Below, piece after piece: positions 34,408 through 45,657 of a stretch of DNA of 64,000 nucleotides. How positions within the stretch are numbered: the first letter of the stretch is position 1; every line of letters starts with the position of its first letter. The position numbers and the translations under genes are program-made. The notes below the pieces were generated by a model. That model saw only the letters and a program-made list of their open reading frames with translations, was not told where the DNA came from and searched no databases. This DNA is from Malania oleifera (lineage: Eukaryota > Streptophyta > Magnoliopsida > Santalales > Ximeniaceae), in contig NC_080418.1 in assembly GCF_029873635.1 (NCBI RefSeq), forward strand, positions 12,255,562 through 12,319,561. Reading direction: 5' to 3'.

Positions 34408-36007
34408 TGAAACCTAAGGTGTAGTTCCAAGAGGGGAGGGGGGGGGGGAGGGTGAATTGGGTTTATTAAAAATTTCTTTGATCCTCTTTATGAGCTCTTG
34501 TCTCTTTTTACAATCTCTTGAGGTTTTCTCGTATTTTCCTTAATTAGGCAATACACACTAACTCCTGTTTCATTTTAATCAATTCACAATCAATTAATTT
34601 ACCATTCACACACAACAACCACAAGACAAGAAATCAATTCGGAATATTTTAAGGTCCTGCAAATGAATGTTTAATTCTTGTTGTTGATTTATGAATTTGA
34701 ATATTGCAATGACAACCAAACACCTTTTCAATATCAGAATTTAATTAAACCTTCAGCTAACAAGTTTTGGATGTTAACCAATCAATGTACGTCCTTTCAG
34801 TTCTGTAAGAGATCGATTAACCAATGTACTCTCTTTTGGTTTCCACAAGCCCAAGAACAAATTAGGCCCTTTTGGGTTTACTTAAATTCTAATAAGTATT
34901 ACTTTATTATTTCAAGTATTAAAACATTTACACAAGTTATATGGTTGCTAAAATTAAAAGGAAAGTAAGGAGAAGAGAATAACACCACCACTTTTTACGA
35001 GATTTGGCTTACCCTAGCCTACGTCCTCGCCTTAGGTCAACCACCTAAGGATTTAACTAAATCTTGTTCCTTCCGGGTGGAATAAAAAACCTTACACAAT
35101 TTACCCTCTTTTTCAGGAAGAGATAAACCTCTCCAAGCACCAGCCTATACTTGGTCCAATGATCCAATCAATCTTTTGAACCGTTCAAAGTACAAGAATA
35201 TGGAATATAAATCTGCGTACAAAAAATACTCTCAAAATATAGAGCAAGTTATACAAATTGAGATCTAAATTGTACTTGTAAAAACCAAAGCAAAATAGAA
35301 TATATGAAGCTCTAAAGTTTTAAAAGTTAGCCATGGTTCTTAAAATCTGCTCCACATGGCAGTCGTATGCCACGACATGGCAATCGTCTACCAGGGTTAA
35401 ATCGGAAACTCAAAATATTGGCAGTTGTCTGCCAAAATATAGGTAGTTGTCGGTCATGGTTAAATTTTAAACCCAGAACACTGGAAGTCGTCTGTTAGGA
35501 CACTGTCTTCAGTTTAACACACTCAAATTTTGTCAGTCGTCTGTCTATAAACAGATAATCATCTGTTAGGTGCCTGACTTATTTTTACTTTTGAAAACTT
35601 TCCTTCCTTTAAGACCTTTGTTGCTTTGATTTTAAAAATATATTTTAAACTCTTTTAACAAGGTTTTTCTTAGTTGCTTTTGATTTTTGAGAGCTTCACA
35701 TATCTAAATGGCACTTGGTTTAGAAGTACTTATAGTAGTCATTCTAATTATGATCTCCTTAAATTAGTAGGTCCTTTAGCCTCTTGAGGTTCAATTTTGA
35801 CTTTAGGTTCGCTTTCCCTTAACTTCTTCATTTGTCGTCCATTGCTTTGATATTCTGAGGAGGTTCCACTAGATTAGCATTGAGCTTTTAGTTTATCAAC
35901 TTTGAGAGTCCTTTTACCTAAAAAACACATTACTCAACACCACATGTTAAATCATCCTTCATTTAATTATCATCAAAACAAGATTAAAAAGCCTAGTTAG
36001 GCCAACA
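34408..36007 (-). repeat. 5' LTR of the Sirevirus-like copia element
   Basis: 1600 bases from TGAAACC to AGGCCAACA. It pairs with the fragment at 28190-28886. A G run lies near 34439-34448. The array of GGCAGTCGTCTGCC-type units is at 35352-35560. Confidence 0.85.
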
Positions 36008-36094
36008 TAGGTCATTACAAGAAATGGGTTGAACAATACTGAATGAACATAACTTACCTAAATATTTTTTGGTCGAGGCCATAAATACTGCTTG
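36008..36094 (+). pseudogene. Copia integrase fragment, left part
   Basis: The plus strand encodes RSLQEMG, a stop, TILNEHNLPKYFLVEAINTA, matching the integrase RSLQEIGRTMLNEHNLHKYF of the element at 17296-26791. It is split by the solo LTR and resumes at 38312. Confidence 0.82.
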
Positions 36095-36824
36095 TGTTAG
36101 AATTGGTGTATTCCCAAGAGGGAGGGAGGTTAATTGGAATATTAAAAATTTATGTCCTAGGTTAAACGAAATATTAGAATAATACTACCTAAGGTCTTTT
36201 TATGCAATTCTAATGCTCCAATAATGTAGTGTGAGGAAATTTAAATCAAGCACATCATTCACATCATAACATACATGTATAGTAAATGTAAAGTGGAGAA
36301 ATATAAACAAGGCACACGATATGTTATCGGGGTTTGGCCAACTGTGCCTACGTCCACGCCTCTAACTCGCAAGCCCAAGGATTCCACTAAAGGCTTACTT
36401 AATGGGTGGAGCAACACCGATTACAACCAAGTCAATTAGCACAAGGTTGACCTTAACCTTTACAAACTCTCCTTGCAGGGCGGAGAAGGCCCTAGGTCAA
36501 ATTCACAGGGCTAACCCCAACCCGATCCTTCTGGGCTAGATCAAACCCCCTCAGGCCACGCCTGGAAATACAACAGTATTTTTCACAATTAATGAAATTG
36601 GTACAGTGATTATGCTTTCAAGTAAAGTAGATGTGTACCTAGTTACGCACAATCACATGCACCACCAATACGATATAATAAGTAAGCTCAATGTGGTTTA
36701 ATATATGTCAACTCTCAAATAAGTATTTGTTATCGATGTATTCGGTGCGTGAGAGTGCAAACCTATATGATCTTTGTATCACAAGATGTTCAATCTAAAT
36801 GCTCAAACAAAGATATCAATTAAT

Positions 36825-36860
<36 letters not shown>

Positions 36861-38306
36861 CAACTAGCTGATCTTCTCAATAATATAAAGCTTGAGCAAT
36901 ATATAAATTGGGTTTGCAAAAAGATTTTGAATCTTTGTAATCAGAAAAAGATATAAGTCAATGAATATTGCCACAAAGATTTTTAACTCATAAACAAATA
37001 TCTCTTCAAATATTTTTGAAGATAAAACACAATAGATATTTTTAAATGATTTTGAAAATATTTTGCAACCAAAATAAAATATGAGCTTCACAAGATGTTT
37101 GCAATGAATATACAATCTTAGAAGATCAGACGAGGTCTTCTTAGGCAAGACTTATTAATAAAGTCTCCTAAGAATACTCAAGGTTTTGCTCTCAAGAAAA
37201 TTGAATCAATCAATCAAGAGAAGGAGAGCAAACTTTTTCAAAACAATCACTTTATCAACTTAGAGAGGATTTAAGCAATGGTAGTAGGTAAGTATGAGTG
37301 AAAAATGGAGTATGAGAACGAGTAATAGGATTTTTGAGAATGAGATAATTTCTTAATCGGTCTTGCTAATCTTATTGCTAATTTTCCTAAATGAAGGGGT
37401 ATATATAGACTCCCCTAGAATTATAACAGTTAGGGACATGGTCATGATTATTAGAAAAGATTTAACAATATTTAATTAATTTAACCTCATTTAAAAAAAT
37501 TAACCACAGTAAAAAAATGGGTCCAACTTGAGAGCACCGGTCGACTAGGATGAGTTCGGTCGACCGAAGTTCTTAAGGCTCGGTCGATCGGGCCAAAAAT
37601 GAATTGCAAGGTCGGTCGACCGAACAAGTATGTCTGAGGCGATTTTTCCAAATTAGAGAGATTCAGTCGACCAGGACTAGAATAAACTAAATTGGTTAAT
37701 CGACCAAATCATTGGATTCCCACATGTGGGAACTCGGTCGACCAAGTTGGTGGAATACAAAAATCTCTCGGTCGACCAGGAAGTCAAACTGTTAACTTCA
37801 AGGAGGTTCGGTTGACCGGGGTCAAATAAGCTTCAAAAGCTCGGAAGATGGGACTGTGGTCAACCAATTGACCCAGATTGGGTTCGGTCGACCCGGGGCA
37901 AAATGAACTGCACAGGTCGGTCGATCGAAGGTGCACGTTTTGTGCATTTCGGTCCTGTTTTATTACACAATCACCTTATTCAAGTGCCTAACACATACAA
38001 GTGCAATGGTGAGTGTCCTAAGGTCTTTTCTAGGCTAGTTTTAGTTATTATTCAATTTTGAGCTTACCTATTAGACCATGCATGTGGGGTATGTGATTAC
38101 TACAAGTAAAAATCCTAATTACTATTATAGATAATTTTCATAAATGAAATATATTGCAACATAAAGCAATTAGGTCTTCAATCTTCACTATCTTCCATGT
38201 GCATTAAGATCTTTCAATTTAAGTTCCTGCACATAATCTCAAACACCCGTTAGATATAATGAGTATTTGTCATAATTAAAACCATGCGTGACCTATAAGG
38301 TCAACA
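36095..38306 (-). mobile_element. Solo copia LTR with GGTCGACC array
   Basis: 2212 bases from TGTTAGAATTGG to AGGTCAACA, flanked by a perfect GCTTG duplication (36090-36094 and 38307-38311). No internal region remains, so it arose by recombination between the two LTRs of an element. An array of TCGGTCGACCGA-type units (37538-37935) lies upstream of TATATATA (37407-37400) on the minus strand. A TA run lies at 36829-36858. Confidence 0.92.
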
Positions 38307-38311
38307 GCTTG

Positions 38312-39079
38312 TTATGTCATGAATAGGGTGTTGATTAGACTGTCACTTAATAAAACCCCTGATGAATTATGGAACAATCATAAACATAATATTTCCTATT
38401 TTCATATTTTTGGTTGTAAATGCTTTGTGCTTAGGGATAATGAACATCTAGGGAAATTTGATTCTAAATCTGATGAAGGCATTTCCTAGGCTATGCTCTT
38501 AATAGTAAAGCATATAGGGTTTTCAATAAAAGAACATTGACTATCATTGAATCTATCCATGTCATTTTTGATGAATCTAATCCATTTTCTAAGAAAGATG
38601 ATGAAGATGATATTAACATTAGAAAATGCTTAGATAAATTATCTATTGAAAACAATGCAAGTGAAAATTTAGAAGTAAATGATAAATCATTTGAAGATAA
38701 TGACAATGAAAATGAAGTTCAGGAGTTGCCTAGAGATTGGAGATTTATTAGGAACCATCATGTAGATCAAATCATAGGTGAACCATCCAGTGGTGTAGCC
38801 ATAAGATCTTCCTCGGAGAACCTACTGAGTTATTCTACTTTCTTGTCCCAAAAATAACCTAAAAGTATTAAACAAGTCATAGAAGATGAGTCTTAGGTGA
38901 TGTCCATGCAAGAAGAACTTAATCAATTTGAAAGAAGTAGAGTGTGGACCCTAGTTCCTAGGCCTAATGATTATACAATTATTGAAACTAAATGGGTATA
39001 TAGAAATAAAAAAAATGAGAATGGAGTAGTAACTAGGAATAAGGTTAGACTAGTTGCCCAATGTTATAATCAGGCAGGC
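38312..39079 (+). pseudogene. Copia integrase end and RT start, right part
   Basis: Reads on from 36094: CYVMNRVLIRLSLNKTPDEL, ISYFHIFGCKCFVLRDNEHL, then after a frameshift the 38537-38857 frame (IESIHVIFDESNPFSKKDDE, QELPRDWRFIRNHH) and the 38897 frame (MSMQEELNQFERSRVWTLVP, KWVYRNKKNENGVVTRNKVR). It is very close to the minus-strand element at 17296-26791 but in the opposite direction. It ends after LVAQCYNQ near 39074, at the gypsy solo LTR. Confidence 0.88.
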
Positions 39080-41145
39080 TATAATGACCCAGCCCTTTAT
39101 ACAGACCCAGGTGTCACTCACTCATACAAAATACCTGTAACTGTTCAAGATACGTAGACAACCCGCCCTAAATAAGGTCATACGGGTGTAAACCATGTAA
39201 TATTTCCAATGTAAATGTCACGGAAAAACATAAACATTCATTGGGATTTCTACTAGACTTATACCAGAGCTTACTAATACATCCACAATTACATAAATCC
39301 ATATATATAATAAATCCTGTTATTACAACCCTCCAAAACAGAACTTCATCCAACTTTAATACAGGATTCAAATGCTTACGTAAGCTAAACCAAAAAACAA
39401 TATCCCCAGTCCCTTTAGCTACTAAGACCGACATCCTAATAAACTTGAAAACAAAGGTTGTATAATGGGGTGAGACACCTCTTAGTAAGGAAGAAAGTAT
39501 TACAATTAGTGTGTGACCACATGTGAGTATTTCAATTTAAAACATGTATCCATATGTATAAAACAAAGGTTTTCAATACCGAAGCACTGCACATATATCA
39601 ATATAAACAATACCATTTTCCCATATCAGCTTTTAAATCATGTATATGAATATAGAATGACCAAAAGCTTTGTATCACATATAATGCCTATTTTACCCTG
39701 TGGCACGGGTTATGCATTGATACCTCTAACAATGTCCTGTTTGTGCAGACACTGCCGAGTATCTATTATAGTCTGACCGCCCCCTGATTTATTTTTATCA
39801 GAAGCTTACTAACTCCACGCAGGTCGACTATCTTATGTATCCACACGGATCCCTCATGTGTGCTTGCACTGTACCTTTACAGCTGAGGAATTCCCTTCCA
39901 TTGGGAGTATCTTTCACCTCCATTAATGAAACTTTTTCAACTTCTCACATTGGAGTTTCTTTCAACCCCTTTTTCTGGAGTATCTTTCAACTCCTTTGGT
40001 AACAAGTTGTGGTTCCATTTATCATATGTACAATTTATAACAAAATATGATAACCTATGCAATTCTAGTATTTTCACAAACTCATATATCCATATCAGGT
40101 TTAAATTGGCACGTATCCTCTTGGTTTTCCCTTTTTACATATACAGCTCGGTGTATAACCGGCCTCTATTTTCCATATTTTCATTATAACAAGTTGGAAC
40201 TCTGTTCCCATAATCCATATCAATAATATCAAATGTTCACAAGTTCAATTTCATCCACATGTCACACTAAATTAAGAAAAATCCGCTATATGATATATAA
40301 TATAATTAAACACCATTTTATATAAAAATAAAGGATTCAGGCATCTCCTACATACATAATAATCCAAATAAAGAAATTTTAAAACATTTGGAGTCCATAC
40401 GCTGAAATACATATTTTTACCAAAAATCAGAAAATCGCAAAACCGGCATTTCTACTTGGTGAAATTTAGCAAATAAGTAGTTAAATCATACATATAAGCA
40501 TAACCTAACTTTTTAGTGATTTAGTATTTCCAAAAATAACTGTTGTAATCAAATTCCCCTTATCTTAAACCGAAAAATAAAATCACGTACGAAATGGTCC
40601 AAACCGACAACCCGGAATCCTTGAAACCTAAAAACCACAGAACATAACCTTTCTATAACTTCGACTACTATCCAAATATTCAATCGAAATTGAAATTAGA
40701 TCCTTACCCCAATTTTTGGGAAAACCCAAAAATCCTCAAAATAACGATCTGATCCGCTAAAGTTGTAGAACTTCCTCCTCTGATCCCTGTAGGAACTTCC
40801 ATTTTTAAAAACGGGCGTCGAATGGCGAAGATTCTCAAAGAGAGAGAAAATTTTTGTTGGTAGAGAGAGAGAGTGTGTGTTTGGAGAGAAACTTAACTTC
40901 CAAGCAACCAAAATGGATATTTATAGAGCCTTTGACTGAGTCAAACTCGTCGACAAGGTGGTGCCTTTGTCGATGAATCCACCACACGGCTCGTCGACGA
41001 GGCTATACGTTCATCGCCGAACCCAGTTTGGATATTTTTACTGACTCGCTCGGTATTTCCTCCTCGAAGAGGCTTTGAAGGACTTCGTCGATGAGTGTGA
41101 CTCCTTCATCGATGAACCCAACTTATTACGGTTTGGATCTCTACA
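39080..41145 (-). mobile_element. Solo gypsy LTR
   Basis: 2066 bases ending GGATCTCTACA, with a CAGGC duplication on both sides (39075-39079 and 41146-41150). The first bases are TATAATGACC, with TG changed to TA. The minus strand shows a TCGTCGACGA-type array (40948-41125) and TATAAATA (40925-40918). Left of it is copia text and right of it is gypsy gag, so the insertion point lay at or close to an older junction of the two. Confidence 0.82.
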
Positions 41146-41886
41146 CAGGCACTAGTCTATCCCTCTGACTCTGCACCTCGGCACCCCTCTGCCTGCTCGC
41201 CTCTGTTACGACGACCCTATCCACCAGTTCTACAAAATCATGTACCTTTAGAACTGCCACCTGCTCATAAATTTCTTGCCTCAAGCCTCTTTTAAATTTT
41301 CTTGCCTTCTTCACCTCATCTGGGACTATGTACGGGGTAAAGTGGGACAACTCAACAAACTTTGTTGAATACTGCTGAATCATCAAGTGCCTCTAGGTCA
41401 AACTTGGGAACCCCACCACTTTAACTTCCCTAGTGGTGGCATGGAAATATCAATCAAAGAACATATCTTTAAATTAAACTGGCTCCAAGTCATAACTACA
41501 GGTAGTGGTCTCTGCTCCTCCAATACTCTCACAGCTGTCCACGACCACTCGGCCTCACTAATCAATCTGAATGTGGCATAAAGAACTCTCTATTCATCAG
41601 TGCAGTGCAACAATGTCAATATATTCTCAATCTCCTTGACCCAATTCTCAACCACGAATGGGTCAGCTCCTTGTGAGAATGACAAGGGATTCATACAAGT
41701 AAAATGTCTAATCGAGCAGCCCTGATCAGCTAGTGGGCAGTTCTTTTCCTTAGAATTTTGTACTATTTTTGCCATTACTTTTTGGGCCACACTGCACAGT
41801 ACTACATCAGAGTCACTGTCGTCCATACTGGAAGGCCCAACACCGTCACCACCACCAGCGTTCGTATTGTCATTCCCAAGGTCCAT
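41146..41886 (-). pseudogene. Gypsy (chromovirus-type) gag, broken
   Basis: A frame from 41886 begins [20 protein letters not shown] and contains [18 protein letters not shown] and LLHCTDE. A second frame (41141-41386) has QYSTKFVELSHFTPYIVPDE and ARKFKRGLRQEIYEQVAV. These are the start and middle of a Retrotrans_gag domain, separated by a frameshift. The zinc knuckle and all of pol are missing because the solo LTR and copia fragment adjoin at 41145. Confidence 0.85.
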
Positions 41887-42281
41887 CCAGAAAATAGAAC
41901 AACATAATCTTAGAATCCTAACTTCATAACATGACTAATACATTAATCTAACTAAGAACCTCATATAACCCATTAACCTAATGTCCTTATTCTTAATTTA
42001 AGATTCAATCCTACAATTTAGAAACAAAACCCAACGATAGTTTACCATGATTTTCCTGAAATTGTCATTCCAGGAAAAATACAAAAACAACCAAGAAAGT
42101 TCCTGCGTCCATACTGTGGGACAAAACCCTAAATTCTCATCTTAATTTCCAACATTGACTCATTAAAATCCTAATCTACTCATTTCCTATCCTTTTCAAG
42201 ATCTATTCCTATACTCTGGTATTGCTTTTTGCTATATACTAAAGTCTACAGAACCTAACAACTTAAGCTCTAATACCACAA
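41887..42281 (-). other. Leader of the gypsy element with mutated tRNA-Met primer site
   Basis: Noncoding text between the gag start and the 5' LTR. Next to the LTR the minus strand reads TGTGGTATTAGAGCTTAAG (42262-42280), a decayed form of TGGTATCAGAGCC. Confidence 0.7.
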
Positions 42282-43273
42282 TGTAACGCCCCAAAAATTC
42301 TGTTATAATAATTTTATCTTATTTTATTTCCATTTTCTATTTTGAACTCTAGTACCACAAAATATAACCAATGTAATCTTGGGCCCATAATGGGTACCAA
42401 GGATATACGTATCCATACATACGTACTATTTATGCAACGAAAAAACAGAATGAACCTGTCCTCATGCACAATAGCAGAGTTTTACTGTCTCCATAAATAT
42501 ACATGAACATGCCCAAAAAGAAACCATAGAATAACCTAGGGATACAAAAAATACATCTTCCAACTAAAACGCTTACCATGAAACTAGGACAGTACTAAAG
42601 TCTCCTCTATCTTAGAGCTTGCTCCTCAAATCAGTATGGATTTCATGAAATGTTTGAATTCTGGGGTGAGACACCTCTTAGTAAGTGGGCTAAATTAACA
42701 TCAGTGTGTGGTACATGAGTTCTATTCTATTATAAACATATATTGTACCTAATTAACTGCATCTAATAAATTAAGTAAATCTATTCTGTATAAATCTGAA
42801 GAAATCATATTTCAACATAGATGTACTATGTCATAATAATTTATGTATTCATGTAAATCATCTACTATATCTGTATAATACTAAAATTATCCTCTGAATG
42901 GATAGCTAGTTGTTATTATGTATTACCCCCACATGATTAGGTTGTGCAGCCCGTAGGCGAGACCTAGCAATGGTTGGCCTACCATGCTAAGCCAAAACTG
43001 ACTCGTCTATAAGTACGATTGGCCTGCCCAGCCTAGTTCGGACTTTCTGAAGGGCACACTAATACACTAGGCTTAATCGACTATCCATTCACCAACACTC
43101 TATTTGAGACTTGTGGTGGCACTAATCTTAACTGATAGCTATGGTACCGTGCTCTAAAACTAAACTAAATCATCAGGGTTCTGCTATCATATAGTACATT
43201 TCATAAATAACTGTAGTATAACAAGTTTCAAGATTCTATGTAAAATCTGTCATATTAACATTTCTGAATGAAC

Positions 43274-43311
<38 letters not shown>

Positions 43312-43748
43312 ATGGCATTTGGGCTGGCTAAATTATCACGGCATCTAGGTCAGCTGAATTTTCACGGCATCTGGGCCTGCTGAATTATCATGACATTTGG
43401 GTTGGTTGAATTATCACGACATTTGGGCTTGCTGAAAGATCATGATATACTGAAAAATATAATTTCTGTATTGTTTATGGTTTTACTAAAAATCATTATC
43501 AAATTGTACTCATTTTGTGTAATCATAAAACAATTTGACATGCTAATATTTGCAGTGAAATATTTATACCCATGCCACACAATTAGAGTGTTATTCTATA
43601 ATATGCTAATAGTCCGAGAAGATTATATCTTTCTAAAAATAACATCAAATCTGTTTCTAGGGTTTACTCAGTTCAAACATCATATTTCCCAAAAAAACAT
43701 GCTTTAAATCATAAATAGGGTTTCCATAAACCTGAATGTCTAGATGAA
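42282..43748 (-). repeat. Gypsy 5' LTR, part 1 (split by Athila-type insertions)
   Basis: It starts TGTAACGCCCC. It contains text with a gggtgagacacctcttagta core, shared with the solo LTR at 39080, and a minisatellite (43314-43443). It continues at 45439-45657 and 52684-53108 after two inserted elements are removed, for a total near 2.1 kb, which is usual for these LTRs. Confidence 0.8.
43276..43443. repeat. (TA)n and 26-bp minisatellite, five copies
   Basis: A TA run (43276-43308) is followed by five 26-base units from 43314 to 43443, each like ggcatttgggctggctgaat plus tatcac. Confidence 0.92.
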
Positions 43749-45433
43749 TGATTACGCGCCGAAACTGCGTAATTGAACGTTTAACCCGAGCTTTACGGTT
43801 TATATTTTTAATTAAATATCTAAAATTGTCCAATATTTTAATAAAGTGCCAAAATCATCATTCTTGAACTTTATTGCACTATTTATGAAGTTTTGGCAAT
43901 TTTTTTTTCGCAGGAAAATTCCCAGGAACTAAAACCGATACCTGTTCGTATTTCATGCATAACTTTTCCGTCCAAACTCCGATCGAGACGATTAAAATTT
44001 CTAGAGAAATAGGAAAGGAGTATCTACAACTTTTGTGTTTTGATTTTTGTGAGATATAGGCTCTAGAAGAGTCAAATTTGCGATGAACAGAGAATGAAAA
44101 AAATGAAAAAAATATAGCAATTCGGGTCAACTCCAATTGGGTCAAGTTGTCGGGTCGGGTCTCCTATCCGGGTCTAGGGCTTTCCCCCCTATCCTATTTA
44201 ACCCTTCTCTTCCTCGTCCTGCGGAGGCAGCCCCCAGGGCTCCCCATTCTCCTCTTCTTCTTCTTCTTCTTCTTCTTCTTCTTCTTCTTCTTTAGTTTGT
44301 TTTTTTGTTCTTTTAAATTCTGCTTTGCTCTCTTCTCTTCCTCTCTTTCCTCTTCTCCTTCCCCTGTCTACTTTTCCCTTTTCCTGTCCTTTCTCTCCTT
44401 CTCTTTACTGTTCCCTCTTGGTTAATCTCCCAGTCTTCCCAGCCATTGCACCAGCCTGCTAGCCACCCGAAGAAGCAGCAGCAGCCCCAGGATAGCAACA
44501 CCAGCCAGCAGCAGATCCTCCTCTGCAATTTGCTACAATTTTCCAGTAGCCAGAATAGCAGCCTAGCTGCGACTCCAGGACAACAACCACCCTTCCAGCA
44601 GCAGGCCGAGAGCTCTTCCAGAACAAAGCCACACCCGAGCCACCATCAGCGACTCCACAAACAGCCACCTCTTGCTCTGTTTTGTTCTTTTTCTCTCTCT
44701 CTTTTATCTTTTCTCTTTTAATATTGATATAGGATGGTATTGTTTTTTATTTACTGAAGGTATTTACAAAGTTTGGGTTTTGAAAATTTTATTATCTTTG
44801 CAATAGTTTATTGTTTAGTTATTTGTTATTTGTATTTTATTTTATTGGTAGATTTAGTTGGAAGTTCATATTTAATTACGCTTGGGTTCATATTTAAATT
44901 AGTTATTTTTTTTCTTTCCAAGATTTAATTTTTGTTTCGATGTTTGGTTTAGTTAGGACCGGTTTTATCAAAGTTCGTATTTTTATTTTCTGTCATTGTT
45001 CTTTTTTTTGTGTTGCATTTTGGTTTGAGTTCTTGAATTGTTAAAGTTCCGATTTTTAGTGTGTGCTTGAATATGATTGAGTTTCCATAGTGCGCTTTTA
45101 ATTCCGTGTCCGAAGTTACCATCTTTAATTAGCACATGCTTCGATATTTCCTCGAGTAGGTTAGGGTTTCCATTAGTGTTCTTTAATTCACTGCATGTTA
45201 GTTTTAGGACTTTAAATTGCGTTTCATTTAATTTGTCAAAAGTGAAATTGAACCATCCTGAAAATCCTGAATCTGAACCAAGTTCAGTGCAATTTAATTT
45301 TGATTGGAAGAACGTTAAATTTGAGATTAAACGCATTCCCTGAGGACACGATCTAGCCCTTGGGCTTAATATTACACGACAGAACTCCTATACTTGGGAT
45401 AGCTTTCGAGCTGCTCATTTTTCGAGTGAGTCA
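43749..45433 (+). mobile_element. Solo Athila-type LTR
   Basis: 1685 bases from TGATTACGCGCC to GAGTGAGTCA, with a perfect ATGAA duplication (43744-43748 and 45434-45438). It is the same family as the LTRs of the element at 45658-52678. A CTT run (44252-44292) and pyrimidine-rich text give several long but meaningless frames. Confidence 0.93.
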
Positions 45434-45438
45434 ATGAA

Positions 45439-45657
45439 CCATATTTATAATTTCTGAATCAAATACTGTATCATAACCGGTAAACTTTTCTAAAAATACA
45501 TGACTTAATCTATCTCCTTACCTAATCCCTAAAGAAAAGCTCATAGGGATTCTAATCCGCACCTGCAGTGTACGCGCAAAATCCATGTACTCATAAACCC
45601 TAATCCAATCAACTTAACCCCAAAAGAATAGCCATTCAACATACCTATGATTACGCG
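45439..45657 (-). repeat. Gypsy 5' LTR, part 2
   Basis: The 219 bases between the two Athila-type insertions belong to the split gypsy LTR. They end with ACCTA (45653-45657), one copy of the next element's target duplication. Confidence 0.75.

Noticed and set aside
44147-44721. Pyrimidine-rich frames in the solo Athila-type LTR (and their counterparts at 45993-46663 and 51165-51811)
   Set aside because: Low-complexity Phe/Ser/Gln text within an LTR, repeated in every LTR copy; no domain.
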